From: Janthinobacterium sp. FW305-129
GTDB taxonomy: Bacteria > Pseudomonadota > Gammaproteobacteria > Burkholderiales > Burkholderiaceae_D
Assembly: GCF_020858115.1 (NCBI RefSeq)
Contig: NZ_JACYMM010000008.1
Coordinates: 161,004 to 225,003, forward strand
Length of the DNA: 64,000 nucleotides
Reading direction: 5' to 3'
In this document: positions 1-9,050 of the stretch, piece by piece
Layout of the letters: each line of letters opens with the position of its first letter
How positions within the stretch are numbered: position 1 is the first letter of the stretch
Notes under the pieces: model-generated
Databases searched by the model: none
What the model was told of the DNA's origin: nothing
The model's input: only the letters and a program-made list of their open reading frames with translations
Position numbers and translations under genes: made by a program

Positions 1-1
1 A

Positions 2-565
2 CAACTGGCGCAGCGTGGACTCATCGGCGGCCTGGTCACGCAAAACGTGGATGGCCTGCACCAGCAGGCCGGCAGCGCGGCCGTCACGGAGTTGCACGGC
101 AGCATACATGGCGTCGTGTGCCTCGATTGCCGGACTCTCCATACGCGCAGCCTGATCCAGGATCAGCTCGAACATGACAATCCCCAGATGCTGGGCGCCA
201 CGGCCACGCCGGCGCCCGACGGCGACGCCTTGCTGGAGCCATCGCAGCTGGCCACCTTCCACCTGCCCGTCTGTCCCCGCTGTGGCGGCACCCTGCAGCC
301 CGATGTGGTGTTTTTCGGCGACGGCGTGCCCGCCGCCTGCGCGGCGGAGGCCGAGCGCAAGATGACAGAAGCTGGCGCCTTGCTGGTGGTTGGCTCGTCC
401 GTCATGGTGTATTCGAGCTTTCGCCTGTGCCGCATGGCGGCAGAAACGGGCAAGCCCGTGGCTGCCATCAACCTGGGCAAGACGCGCGCCGACCATTTGC
501 TGGCCTTCAAGACCGAAGCGCCGGCACAGGACATCCTGCCTGCATTAGCGGCCATGCTGGGCTGA
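2..565 (+). CDS. NAD-dependent Sir2-family protein deacetylase, 5' end missing
   Basis: The reading frame is open from the left edge, so the N-terminus with the Rossmann Gly-rich loop lies outside the window. What remains has the sirtuin signatures in order: TQNVDGLHQQAG with the catalytic His, a zinc ribbon with CLDC and later CPRCGG, the PDVVFFGD motif, and GSSVMVYSSF of the NAD-binding half. Sirtuins remove acyl groups from protein lysines using NAD, giving nicotinamide and O-acyl-ADP-ribose. The zinc ribbon contains an insertion between its two Cys pairs. The gene ends 56 bp before fghA. The family call is firm; the exact subclass and substrate are not visible. Confidence 0.9.
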   Translation, partial: QLAQRGLIGGLVTQNVDGLHQQAGSAAVTELHGSIHGVVCLDCRTLHTRSLIQDQLEHDNPQMLGATATPAPDGDALLEPSQLATFHLPVCPRCGGTLQPDVVFFGDGVPAACAAEAERKMTEAGALLVVGSSVMVYSSFRLCRMAAETGKPVAAINLGKTRADHLLAFKTEAPAQDILPALAAMLG

Positions 566-621
566 TCCCGAGCCGGCGGCATGCCGCTCTCGCTATACTA
601 TGGGATTGACGAGGAGAATTC

Positions 622-1488
622 ATGCTGGAACTGTTGAGTGAACACGCCTGTTTTGGCGGCGTACAACGTTTTTATCGCCACGATGCGCAAACCACCGGCT
701 TGCCCATGCGTTTTTCGGCCTTCATCCCCGACACGGCGCCGGGCAGCGCCGTTACCACCAAACGCCCCGCCCTGTTTTTCCTGGCGGGCCTGACTTGCAC
801 GGAAGAAACCTTCATGATCAAGGGCGGCGCCCAGCGCGTGGCCGCCGAAGAAGGCCTGATCCTGATCGCCCCCGACACCAGCCCCCGAGGCGCCAACATC
901 GCGGGCGAGACGGATGCCTGGGATTTCGGCGCGGGCGCCGGCTTTTACGTCGATGCCACCGAGGCGCCGTGGAGCAGCCGCTACCGCATGTACAGCTACA
1001 TCCTGGAATTGCGCGCCCTGCTGGAGCAGGAACTGGCCATCGATGCGCAGCGCACGGGCATTTTCGGCCACTCGATGGGCGGCCACGGCGCGCTGGTGCT
1101 GGCCTTGCGCAACCCGGCACTGTTCCGCTCCGTCTCCGCCTTTGCCCCCATCGCCGCACCGAGCCAGTGCCCATGGGGAAAAAAGGCGTTCACGGGCTAC
1201 CTGGGCAGCAACGAAGCCAGCTGGCAGCAATACGACGCCAGCGCGCTGATGCGCGGCCTGCAGGGCCAGCCCTTACTATTTCCTAACGGCATCTTGATCG
1301 ACCAGGGCCTGGCCGACAAGTTTTTACCGGAGCAACTGTACCCCGAGGTGTTCGAAGCGGCATGCCGCGACGCCGGCCAGCCCTTGCAACTGCGCCGCCA
1401 TGCCGGCTATGACCACGGCTATTACTTTATCGCCAGCTTCATGGAAGAGCACGTGCGCTTCCATGCGCGAAACTTGCGCGCCGCCTGA
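622..1488 (+). CDS. fghA: S-formylglutathione hydrolase
   Basis: 288 residues, the usual length for this esterase-D family. It hydrolyses S-formylglutathione to formate and glutathione, the last step of glutathione-dependent formaldehyde detoxification in the cytoplasm. Visible signatures are the LTCTEETFMIKGGAQR segment near residues 58-72, the nucleophile elbow GHSMGG with Ser151, an Asp in LIDQGLADKFL and the His in AGYDHGYYFI near the C-terminus, forming the Ser-Asp-His triad. The start is supported by a GAGGAG ribosome site just before the ATG. The formaldehyde dehydrogenase that often sits beside it is not in the window, so its partner must be encoded elsewhere. It converges on the next gene with a 9-bp gap. 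Confidence 0.95.
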   Translation: MLELLSEHACFGGVQRFYRHDAQTTGLPMRFSAFIPDTAPGSAVTTKRPALFFLAGLTCTEETFMIKGGAQRVAAEEGLILIAPDTSPRGANIAGETDAWDFGAGAGFYVDATEAPWSSRYRMYSYILELRALLEQELAIDAQRTGIFGHSMGGHGALVLALRNPALFRSVSAFAPIAAPSQCPWGKKAFTGYLGSNEASWQQYDASALMRGLQGQPLLFPNGILIDQGLADKFLPEQLYPEVFEAACRDAGQPLQLRRHAGYDHGYYFIASFMEEHVRFHARNLRAA

Positions 1489-1497
1489 TCTGCTGCC

Positions 1498-2163
1498 TTA
1501 CTGCCCCGTGCTGGTATGCCCGTTGAAATGGCGCGTGTACCAGTCCGTTGCCAGCAAGGCCGCCTGGTGGCGCGTGTCGGGGCCGCCTGGTGCGGCGATC
1601 TGTTCCAGTTGCTTGTCGCAGCGCAAGGTGGCAAACGCCATGCGGTTCAGGCCGGCCACGTCGGGGTCGCGTCCGCCCACGATCAGCAACGAAGGCACGC
1701 GCACGTTTTCCAGCGCCGCCTTGCCCGCCATTTCCACCTGCCCATCGCAGACGGCCAGCGCGGCGATTTCCGCGCTGCGCCAGGCCGCAAGCTGCATCAC
1801 GACGGCCGCGCTGGTGCCATAGCCATACAAGCCGCAGGGCAAGCGCCGCGTGGACGGGTCGACTTGCAGCCAGCCCAGGGCTTTTTCCAGCTGGCGCGCC
1901 AGCAGCACGATGTCGCTGCGCACGAAATACGCGTGGCCATTGCTGCCGCCGCCGGGCCCGACACCGCCCTGGTCGAAACGCAGGGTGGCGATGCCCGCTC
2001 GTAGAAAATCCTGGGAAGTGGCATGGCTGGAGGCGCCCAGATAGTCGCTGTCGGCGCCCGCGCCATGAGCGAACAGGACGATGCCCACCGGCCGCTCGGG
2101 CATTTCAAGCACGCCGTCCATTTGAAGTTCATCGGCCGTGATGCTGACAAATTGTTCTTGCAT
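1498..2163 (-). CDS. alpha/beta hydrolase, dienelactone-hydrolase-like
   Basis: 221 residues with the small single-domain alpha/beta hydrolase pattern: IVLFAHGAGADSD (oxyanion loop), an Asp/Gly-rich RFDQGGVGPGG, a nucleophile region LYGYGTSAA in which the elbow reads G-T-S-A-A rather than G-x-S-x-G, and IVGGRDPDV carrying the likely acid. A GGAGG ribosome site precedes the ATG. Related proteins are often annotated as dienelactone hydrolase family or found fused to phosphoribosyltransferases. No catalytic His is obvious near the C-terminus; TRHQAALLATDWYTRHF offers candidates. The substrate is unknown. It stands alone, convergent with fghA. Confidence 0.75.
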   Translation of the reverse strand: MQEQFVSITADELQMDGVLEMPERPVGIVLFAHGAGADSDYLGASSHATSQDFLRAGIATLRFDQGGVGPGGGSNGHAYFVRSDIVLLARQLEKALGWLQVDPSTRRLPCGLYGYGTSAAVVMQLAAWRSAEIAALAVCDGQVEMAGKAALENVRVPSLLIVGGRDPDVAGLNRMAFATLRCDKQLEQIAAPGGPDTRHQAALLATDWYTRHFNGHTSTGQ

Positions 2164-2337
2164 GGCTGCCTCCGCTATCGAGCTGAAATCAAGCTGAAGT
2201 CAAAATGTGCTGTTGCACAGATTTTGCGCTGATCTTGCCGGAACGGGCGTCGCCTGCGCGCCCTGAGCGGCAAGCCTCAGTGTACCAGCCTGCGTCCGTT
2301 CACGCGCGGCGCACGTCAAATTTGGCACGCGCCCGCA

Positions 2338-4656
2338 TCAGACGGCGCCGTGCCGGTCCAGCCCCTTGAGCACGGCTTCCGGGCGGATCGGCAAATGCCG
2401 CACGCGCGAGGCCACGGCGGCAAAGATGGCGTTGCCAATGGCCGGCGCCACGGCCGTCGTGGGCGGCTCGCCCATGCCCGTCGCCGTTTGCGTATTGGCA
2501 ACAAATTCGATGTCGAGCTCGGGCACGTCGGCCATGCGCAGCGGCGTGTAAGTGTTCAGGTTGGTATCCTTCACTTCGCCATTCAGGAACGCCGTGCCTT
2601 CATGCAAGGCCATGCTCACGCCCCACAGGGCGCCCCCTTCCGCCTGCGCCAGCGCGCCATCGGGATCGACGATGCTGCCCGCGTCGATCACCATGAACAG
2701 CTTTTCGACTTTCACCATGCAAGTGCTGCGGTCAACTTTCACCCGGGCAACACAGGCCGTCCAGGTGGGCATATCGCGTTCCTGGCCGAACGTGGCGGCG
2801 ATGCCCAGGCCCGTGTCGGGCGGCATGGCCGTGCCCCAGCCCGCCTTGTCCGCCACCCGCCGCAGCACGTGGGCCAGGCGCGCGGCGCCGCCGACGGCGT
2901 TCGGCGCGCTGCCCGCATTGCGCCCCGTGGCCTGCAGCAAGGACAGGCGAAACGCCAGCGGATCGACCTTGGCCGCCTGCGCTGCCTCGTCCATGAAACT
3001 TTCCACCGCCCAATTCGTCCAGCCCGGCCCCACGGAGCGCAGCCAGCCGGGGCGAAAACTGCTGTTGGCCAGGTCGTTCGACACGGCCCGCACGCGCTGG
3101 GCGCCCACCGCGTACCAGTGGTCGGCGCCGGCGATGGCGAACGGGTCGTACGGATGGCCCTGCTTATCCTTGGCCAGCAAGGCGGGAATCATCGCTTGCG
3201 TGGGCCAGCCAGCGCTGGCCTCGTGCACCATCGCCGACACCTTGCCGGTCTCGTCGAACGCCATGCGCACGTGCTGCACGGACGGCGAACGGGGCGAATC
3301 GAAACGCGCATCGTCGGACCGCGTGCAGATCATCTTGACGGGACGCCCCACGGCTTGCGCGGCCAGCGCGGCCGGCACGCAATAATCGCCATTCAGGCGC
3401 CGCCCGAAGCCGCCGCCGAGCAAATAGGTATGCAGCATCACCTTGTCCTGCTCCACCTTGAGCGCCTGCGCCAGCACGGGCAGGATCAACGATTGCCACT
3501 GGTTGCCCGCATGAATGTGCCAGACGCCGTCGATTTCCTGCGCCAGCGCATTCACGGGTTCGAGCTGGAAATGCAGCACGGTGCTGGTCGTGTAGTGGCG
3601 TTCCAGTTGCAGGCTGGCATCCTTGAACGCTTGCTCCACGCCATCATCGTCGACCACGCGGGCGCCCAGGCTGGCGTCGGCCAGCTGCTTGCCCGCATAG
3701 TTGACGATATCCTGCTCCGACACGTGGGCCGCCGCGCCGGCCCGCCATTTCACCTGCACCAGGTCGGCCGCGCGCATGGCGGCCGCATACGTGTCGGCCA
3801 CCACCATGACCCAGCCGGGCACCGTTCCGCTGGGGTCTTGCAGCGCCACCGAGCGCAAGTAGCCGTTCACTTTCTTTGCCGCCGAGTCGTCGATGGACAC
3901 CACTTTTGAACCGTAGCGCGTGGGCGGTATCTTCGGGCGCGCATACAGCATGCCGTCGACCTGCGCATCGATGCCGTACACGGCCGTGCCATCCGTTTTC
4001 GAAGGAATGTCCAGCGCCTGCACCTGCTGGCCAATCAGCCTGCGCTGCTGCGGCGTTTTCAGCACGATGGCCTGCAATTGCTCCGGCGTATAGCGGCGCG
4101 CCAGCTTGCCACGGCGCACGATGTCGCCATAGGCAATCGACCGGCCCCGCCCATGCACGACGCCGAGCCGGGCGTGGCAGGCGGACACGGGCACGCGCAG
4201 CAAGCGCGCGCCCTCCTCGATCAGCGCAAGGCGCCCGGCCGCGCCGGCACGGCTGAGCGGATCGAAATTCTGCCAGACGGACCAGCTGCCGCCCGTCACC
4301 ATCACGCCCCATTTCGGGTCCGTGTCCACGTAATGCAGGCGTACCTTGCTCCAGTCCGCTTCCAGCTCCTCGGCGACGATGCGCGCCAGGGCCGTGCCGA
4401 TATGCTGGCCCATTTCCGCCTTGGCGATATTGACGGTGATCATGCCATCGACGCCAATCTCAAACCAGATGCTGGGGTCGAACACGGGCGCGGCGGGCTT
4501 TGTGCGCTGCACGGGCGCCGCCTTGCCGGCGGCCAATGAGCTGTCGGCGCGCAAGAAGGCCAGGGTAAAACCCGTGCCGGCGGCGGCGATCAGGAAACCG
4601 CGCCGGCCCAGCGAGCTGGGGCGGGCGCCTGAATTTTCTTTCGGCAACTTAAACAC
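2338..4656 (-). CDS. iorB: isoquinoline 1-oxidoreductase-type molybdopterin subunit (aldehyde/xanthine dehydrogenase family)
   Basis: 772 residues from a GTG start at 4656 that overlaps the stop of the iron-sulfur gene and has AGGAGG six bases upstream; a longer reading from 4710 lacks support. The N-terminus has a twin-arginine signal (Arg18-Arg19 in [12 protein letters not shown]), so the folded cofactor-loaded enzyme is probably exported by Tat. The body shows xanthine-oxidase-family features of the IorB branch: [34 protein letters not shown] and a C-terminal [21 protein letters not shown] containing the likely base-like Glu. It should hydroxylate or oxidise aldehydes or N-heterocycles, passing electrons to the 2Fe-2S subunit and then to the downstream-acting cytochrome c. 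The true substrate cannot be read from sequence. Confidence 0.88.
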   Translation of the reverse strand: MFKLPKENSGARPSSLGRRGFLIAAAGTGFTLAFLRADSSLAAGKAAPVQRTKPAAPVFDPSIWFEIGVDGMITVNIAKAEMGQHIGTALARIVAEELEADWSKVRLHYVDTDPKWGVMVTGGSWSVWQNFDPLSRAGAAGRLALIEEGARLLRVPVSACHARLGVVHGRGRSIAYGDIVRRGKLARRYTPEQLQAIVLKTPQQRRLIGQQVQALDIPSKTDGTAVYGIDAQVDGMLYARPKIPPTRYGSKVVSIDDSAAKKVNGYLRSVALQDPSGTVPGWVMVVADTYAAAMRAADLVQVKWRAGAAAHVSEQDIVNYAGKQLADASLGARVVDDDGVEQAFKDASLQLERHYTTSTVLHFQLEPVNALAQEIDGVWHIHAGNQWQSLILPVLAQALKVEQDKVMLHTYLLGGGFGRRLNGDYCVPAALAAQAVGRPVKMICTRSDDARFDSPRSPSVQHVRMAFDETGKVSAMVHEASAGWPTQAMIPALLAKDKQGHPYDPFAIAGADHWYAVGAQRVRAVSNDLANSSFRPGWLRSVGPGWTNWAVESFMDEAAQAAKVDPLAFRLSLLQATGRNAGSAPNAVGGAARLAHVLRRVADKAGWGTAMPPDTGLGIAATFGQERDMPTWTACVARVKVDRSTCMVKVEKLFMVIDAGSIVDPDGALAQAEGGALWGVSMALHEGTAFLNGEVKDTNLNTYTPLRMADVPELDIEFVANTQTATGMGEPPTTAVAPAIGNAIFAAVASRVRHLPIRPEAVLKGLDRHGAV

Positions 4657-5116
4657 GGGGCGCCTCCTGCATGCCGGCCGCCAGTTTAATTGCCTTGCGG
4701 ATCCGTACATACGCCATGCAGCGGCACAGGTTGCCGCTCATGACGGCATCGATATTCGCATCCGTCGGCTGCGGATAGTCTTTCAACAAGGTGGCCGCCT
4801 GCATGATCTGGCCCGACTGGCAATAGCCGCACTGGGGCGCCTGCGTGGCGACCCAGGCCCGTTGCAGCGGGTGCGAACCATCGGGTGACAAGCCTTCGAT
4901 GGTGGTGATGGCGCAACCGGTGACGGCGGCAATCGGCGTGATGCACGAGCGCATGGCGCGCCCATCCACGTGCACGGTGCAGGCGCCGCACATGCCGATG
5001 CCGCAGCCAAACTTCGTGCCTTTTAAATGGGCTTCGTCGCGCAGCACCCACAGCAGCGGCGTGTCGCCATCGGTCTCGGTGCCGAAGGGCTGGCCATTCA
5101 CAATAATGTTATACAT
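4649..5116 (-). CDS. iorA: 2Fe-2S subunit of IOR-type molybdenum dehydrogenase
   Basis: 155 residues, typical for the small subunit. The N-terminal ferredoxin-like domain carries [15 protein letters not shown] with a further Cys (MRSC), binding one 2Fe-2S cluster, and the C-terminal helical domain carries [16 protein letters not shown] and NLCRC for the second. It relays electrons from the molybdopterin subunit. The stop codon overlaps the GTG start of the large subunit by 8 bases, which implies translational coupling. It lies 29 bp after the cytochrome gene. It has no signal sequence of its own and would ride out through Tat bound to the large subunit. Confidence 0.93.
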   Translation of the reverse strand: MYNIIVNGQPFGTETDGDTPLLWVLRDEAHLKGTKFGCGIGMCGACTVHVDGRAMRSCITPIAAVTGCAITTIEGLSPDGSHPLQRAWVATQAPQCGYCQSGQIMQAATLLKDYPQPTDANIDAVMSGNLCRCMAYVRIRKAIKLAAGMQEAPRV

Positions 5117-5145
5117 GAGTGTTACACATAAGAAACTTTCAAGAA

Positions 5146-6444
5146 TTACTTGCCGGCGCGCGTGCGCGCCACGGCCGCTTCCAGGTTCGTCCAGGCCGGC
5201 TGGTGGCTGCGGCTGCGGCGCAGATAGGCGGCCAGCTGGGCCACGTCGTTGTCCGTCAGCGAAGCGGCAAAGCCAGGCATCAGCACGCCGGGCATGGCTT
5301 CATCCTTGCCGATGCCATGCAATATCACCTGGATCAGGTTGGCGGGATCGGGCGCGCTGACGGCGCTGTTCAGGCTCAGCTCGGGACGCAGGGCTGCGGG
5401 CCGGCCGTCGCTGTTCGAATGGCACGCCGCGCAGGCGGCCACGTACAGGCTGGCGCCACGGTCGTTGTCGACCAGGCTGACGCGCTGCGAACGGACGATG
5501 CCGGCCTTGATCACGGCATCCGCATCCGCCTTGCGCCCGTCAGCTCCGGCCACACCGGCAAAATACGTGGCCAGCGCGCGGATATCGCTATCGGGCGAGG
5601 CGCCCATGCCTTCGTGCACGACGGCCGACATGGGCCCGGCCGCCACGCCGTGCAGGGCCGTCGCCCCCGTGCGCAAAAAGGCATACAGCTCGTCCTGGGT
5701 CCACGGCAAGGGCGCCGTGTTGGCGCTGGTCAAGGCTGGCGCGTACCAGTGGTCGATGGACGCGCCCAGATACGCCGCACCGGCAAGCTCGGCGCCCAGC
5801 GCGTTGCGCGGCGTGTGGCAGGCGGCGCAATGGGCCAGGCCCTCGGCCAGGTAGCGGCCCCGGTTCCAGTCCAGCCCTTGCGCAGGATCAAGCTGAAAAT
5901 TGGCCGGCTTGAAAAACAGCAGCTTCCAGCCCGCCTGTAGCGGCCGCAAATTCAGGGGGAAAGGCACGCCGTTGGCGGGCGCCACCGCATACACGGGCGG
6001 GCGCGTCATGAAGTAGGCGTACAGGGCCGTCAGGTCGGCGTCCGACACCAGGTTGAAATGGGTGTACGGAAAGACGGGATACAAATGCGCGCCATCGCGG
6101 CCCACGCCTTCGCGCATGGCCCGCTGGAAGGCGGCCGGCGACCAGCGGCCGATGCCCGTTTGCCGGTCCGGCGTGATGTTCGTCGCGTAAATCGTGCCGA
6201 ACGGCGTGGCCAGCCCGTGGCCGCCCGCGTACTCGGCGCCGCCCTTGGCCGTGTGGCAGGCGGCGCAATTGCCCATGCCGGCCAGGATGCGGCCCCGCTC
6301 CACCACTTGCGGGGAAAAAGCCGTGGCGGCAGGCGGATCAATGGGCGCCAGCGCGGGGCGCCAGTAATACAGATACGCGGCCAGCGCGGCGGCGATGAGC
6401 AGCGCCAGCAGGAGCAGCAAGCCGGTGAAAATTTTCTTGAGCAA
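5146..6444 (-). CDS. three-heme cytochrome c, electron acceptor of the dehydrogenase
   Basis: 432 residues with an N-terminal hydrophobic segment (about residues 5-27, probably an uncleaved anchor) and three CxxCH heme sites: [10 protein letters not shown] from residue 60, CAACHTPRN in the middle and [10 protein letters not shown] toward the end. This layout is that of the cytochrome subunits that partner IOR-type and membrane alcohol/aldehyde dehydrogenases and feed electrons to the respiratory chain from the periplasm. It is the first gene of the operon cytochrome-iorA-iorB. The only in-frame start before the signal is TTG at 6444 and no good ribosome site is visible there, so the exact start is uncertain. 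Confidence 0.88.
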   Translation of the reverse strand: MLKKIFTGLLLLLALLIAAALAAYLYYWRPALAPIDPPAATAFSPQVVERGRILAGMGNCAACHTAKGGAEYAGGHGLATPFGTIYATNITPDRQTGIGRWSPAAFQRAMREGVGRDGAHLYPVFPYTHFNLVSDADLTALYAYFMTRPPVYAVAPANGVPFPLNLRPLQAGWKLLFFKPANFQLDPAQGLDWNRGRYLAEGLAHCAACHTPRNALGAELAGAAYLGASIDHWYAPALTSANTAPLPWTQDELYAFLRTGATALHGVAAGPMSAVVHEGMGASPDSDIRALATYFAGVAGADGRKADADAVIKAGIVRSQRVSLVDNDRGASLYVAACAACHSNSDGRPAALRPELSLNSAVSAPDPANLIQVILHGIGKDEAMPGVLMPGFAASLTDNDVAQLAAYLRRSRSHQPAWTNLEAAVARTRAGK

Positions 6445-6620
6445 AACAGGAATCCGGTAAAAGGCCAGGTACGCGCCTGCCGCGCGCGGACGGCGGCGGC
6501 AGGCGATGGTGACAATCTTACCGCGATTGTGACTTGTTGTATGTACGCAATGACACGGAGGTCGTGCCGCAAGCGGGCTGCGCCTTATAATCAGCGTTTC
6601 AGCACGCCGCCGCTCTCTTC

Positions 6621-8273
6621 ATGCATACCGTTACCATCATCCTCATTCTCGTGTTGACCGTCGTCCTGTGCGGCTTCATTGCCCGCTCGCGCTGGGTCAA
6701 GCTGCCGCTGCCCCTGATCCAGATCGCCGGCGGCACGGGTTTGGCCCTGTTTGGCGTGCAAGTGCCGCTCGATCCCGATATTTTCTTCCTGCTCTTCATT
6801 CCGCCGCTGCTGTTTCTCGATGGCTGGCGCATTCCCAAGGGCGCCTTCTTTTCCGACGCGCGCTCGATCCTGATGCTGGCCATCGGCCTGGTGCTGTTTA
6901 CCGTGCTGGGCATGGGTTTCTTCATCGACTGGCTGATTCCCAGCGTGCCGCTGGCTGTGGCCTTCGCGCTCGGTGCCATCCTGTCGCCGACGGACCCCGT
7001 GGCCGTCTCGGCGATCGCCGCCGGCAACCCCATCCCGCCGCGCCTGATGCACATCCTCGAGGGCGAATCCCTGCTGAACGACGCTTCGGGCCTGGTCTGC
7101 TTCACGTTTGCCGTGGGCGCCATGATGACGGGCGGCTTTTCCATCGGCGCCGCCTCGCTGAGTTTCCTGCAGGAAGCGGGCGGCGGCATCGTCATCGGCC
7201 TGGCCATCTCGTGGGGCGTGGGGCTGGCGAATAAATGGCTGGTGAGCAAGGTGGGCGAAGAGCCGGGCCTGCAAATCCTGATCAGCATCCTGATCCCGTT
7301 CGCCGCCTACCTGGGCGCCGAGCAAATCCACGGTTCGGGCATCCTGGCGGCCGCCACGGCGGGCGTGTCCATGCATTACGCCGACCTGATCGGCCGCCCG
7401 CTGGCCGCCACGCGCACCCAGCGCAAGGCCGTGTGGGATACCGTGCAACTGGTCTTGAATGGCGTGATCTTCGTCATGCTGGGCGCGCAGCTGCCCGCCA
7501 CCGTGGCCGGCTTGCCCGCCGCTTCCATGGAAGTGGGCGCCGGCAGCGCCTGGAAACTGCCGCTGTTCGTCATCGCCATCACGGTGGGGCTGACCTTCAT
7601 GCGCTTCCTCTGGGTCTTCATCTCGATGAAGCTGACCCTGTTCAAACACCACAAGAAAGTGGCGGGCGAGCCGAAGGACGCGGCGCTGCTGGCGCGCCCC
7701 AGCCTGCGATTGCTGCTGGTGGCATCGTTCGCGGGCGTGCGCGGCGCGCTGACTCTGGCCGGCATCCTGACCTTGCCGTTGTTTTTGCCCGACGGCACGC
7801 GCTTTCCCGCGCGCGACCTCGTCATCTTCCTGGCCATGGGCGTGATCTTGCTGTCCCTGGTACTGGCCAGCGTTACCTTGCCCCTGCTGACCAAGGGCCT
7901 GGTGTTCGCGCCGCCCGCGCGCCGTTCGACGGAAGAGCGCAACGCGCGCGCCGCCGCCGCCGAAGCGGCCATCGCGCGGCTGGAAAAAGTGTGCGAAGGC
8001 ATCGACAAGAATGACAAGCAGCAAGTCGTCACGGAGGCGGCCAACCGCCTGATCGAAGCCTACCGGCGGCGCCTCGCGTATGGCGAAAGCAGCAACGACG
8101 AGGCGATGCGGCTGCAGGAACTGGCCAAGGCCGAGCGCGCACTGCGCCTGGAAGCGCTCAATGCGGAACGCGATGAACTGTTCCGCCGCCGCATTTCGGG
8201 CGAACTGGACGACACCATCCATTTGCGCCTGCTGCGCGAAATCGACTTGCTGGAAGCGACACTGGAAGAATAG
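6621..8273 (+). CDS. Na+/H+ antiporter, CPA1 (NhaP/YjcE-like) family
   Basis: 550 residues: about twelve membrane segments over residues 1-420, then a cytoplasmic tail of roughly 120 residues rich in Glu, Arg and Leu and predicted to be helical. Family signatures include PLLFLDGWRIP, ALGAILSPTDPVAVSAIA and LEGESLLNDASGLVCFTFA, where the Asp in LLNDASG matches the ion-binding acidic residue of CPA1 exchangers. Later VASFAGVRGALTLAG is also typical. It should exchange sodium (or potassium) for protons in the inner membrane. It stands alone and diverges from the cytochrome operon. Confidence 0.9.
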   Translation: MHTVTIILILVLTVVLCGFIARSRWVKLPLPLIQIAGGTGLALFGVQVPLDPDIFFLLFIPPLLFLDGWRIPKGAFFSDARSILMLAIGLVLFTVLGMGFFIDWLIPSVPLAVAFALGAILSPTDPVAVSAIAAGNPIPPRLMHILEGESLLNDASGLVCFTFAVGAMMTGGFSIGAASLSFLQEAGGGIVIGLAISWGVGLANKWLVSKVGEEPGLQILISILIPFAAYLGAEQIHGSGILAAATAGVSMHYADLIGRPLAATRTQRKAVWDTVQLVLNGVIFVMLGAQLPATVAGLPAASMEVGAGSAWKLPLFVIAITVGLTFMRFLWVFISMKLTLFKHHKKVAGEPKDAALLARPSLRLLLVASFAGVRGALTLAGILTLPLFLPDGTRFPARDLVIFLAMGVILLSLVLASVTLPLLTKGLVFAPPARRSTEERNARAAAAEAAIARLEKVCEGIDKNDKQQVVTEAANRLIEAYRRRLAYGESSNDEAMRLQELAKAERALRLEALNAERDELFRRRISGELDDTIHLRLLREIDLLEATLEE

Positions 8274-8348
8274 CAACACTCTGGCGCAGCAAAGCAGTGT
8301 TGATTAGCAATTCTCATGGTAAAGAATGCAAGTTTTCACATTCATGTT

Positions 8349-8354
8349 TATAAT
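8349..8354 (+). promoter_or_regulatory. candidate -10 box of the yfiRNB operon
   Basis: A consensus TATAAT lies in the AT-rich 138-bp gap before yfiR, 58 bp ahead of its first possible start. A convincing -35 box at 17 bp is not seen. An 18-bp stretch around 8303-8322 weakly resembles a Fur box on the minus strand, too poor to call. Confidence 0.4.
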
Positions 8355-8411
8355 GCAAGGTTTATGGCGTGATGCCGTGATTTACTTTCAACATGGACTT
8401 CCGTACAGTCT

Positions 8412-9050
8412 GTGTTGTTGAGTAACTATTTGAATAGCCACCCCGACCTGCATAAAGACACCGACGCCGTGCCCTCCTCCCCCCGCCACCGGCAACGCCC
8501 CGCGCTGCCCGCCCTGCTCGCCTCCGTGCTGCTGGCCTCGCTGCTCGCCGGCACTGCGCTGGCGCCAGCCGCGGCGTGGGCGCAAGCGGGCGCGGCGGCC
8601 GACGCCAGGCGTCCCGCCGAAGTGGCCCAGGTCCTGTTTGGCATCATCAGTTATGTGCGCTGGCCCGTGGCGCGCCCGGAAGTGCGCGTCTGCATGCTCG
8701 GTACACCCCGCTACGGGGCGGCCATCATCGACACGCCCGCGTCCAGCCTGGGCCAGCGCATCCGCGTGAAAACCCCGGCGGCGGCCAGCGCGGCCAGCGA
8801 ATGCGACGTCGCCTACCTGGGCAGCCTGCCCGAGGGCGAACGCGAGCATCTGCTGACGCAGATCATCGGCAAGCCGATCTTGTCGGTCGCCGAACCGGGC
8901 ACATCCTGCACCGTGGGCACCATGTTTTGCCTGCGCCTCAACGAGGCGCAGATCGGTTTTGACGTCAACCTCGACGCCATCGCCCGCAGCGGCCTGCGCG
9001 TGCATCCGAACGCCTTGCAAATTGCACGTCGCAAGGGACCGCCGCCATGA
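8412..9050 (+). CDS. yfiR: YfiR-family periplasmic regulator of a diguanylate cyclase
   Basis: Up to 212 residues from GTG at 8412; a second GTG at 8469 would remove 19 residues and give a cleaner signal peptide (basic RHRQRP, then a hydrophobic stretch ending AAAWAQA). The mature part has YfiR features: AEVAQVLFGIISYVRWP, VCMLGTPRYG, CDVAYLG, and a C-terminal INLDAIARSGLRVHPN-like ending. YfiR binds the periplasmic domain of YfiN and holds it inactive; its Cys pairs make it redox-sensitive in Pseudomonas, and several Cys residues (in RVCML, SECDV, TSCTV, MFCLR) are present here. The stop overlaps the yfiN start by four bases. Confidence 0.85.
   Translation: MLLSNYLNSHPDLHKDTDAVPSSPRHRQRPALPALLASVLLASLLAGTALAPAAAWAQAGAAADARRPAEVAQVLFGIISYVRWPVARPEVRVCMLGTPRYGAAIIDTPASSLGQRIRVKTPAAASAASECDVAYLGSLPEGEREHLLTQIIGKPILSVAEPGTSCTVGTMFCLRLNEAQIGFDVNLDAIARSGLRVHPNALQIARRKGPPP

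Noticed and set aside
2234-2274. Interrupted inverted repeat CTTGCCG...CGGCAAG as terminator of iorB
   Set aside because: Long, imperfect loop and no T-tract on either strand.
2350-3909. Long open frame (519 codons) antisense to iorB
   Set aside because: Composition is that of a shadow frame in GC-rich DNA (His/Gly/Arg/Gln-rich, no motif), and the opposite strand encodes a well-conserved enzyme.
8303-8322. Possible Fur box before yfiR
   Set aside because: Too few matches to the 19-bp consensus and no iron-related context.
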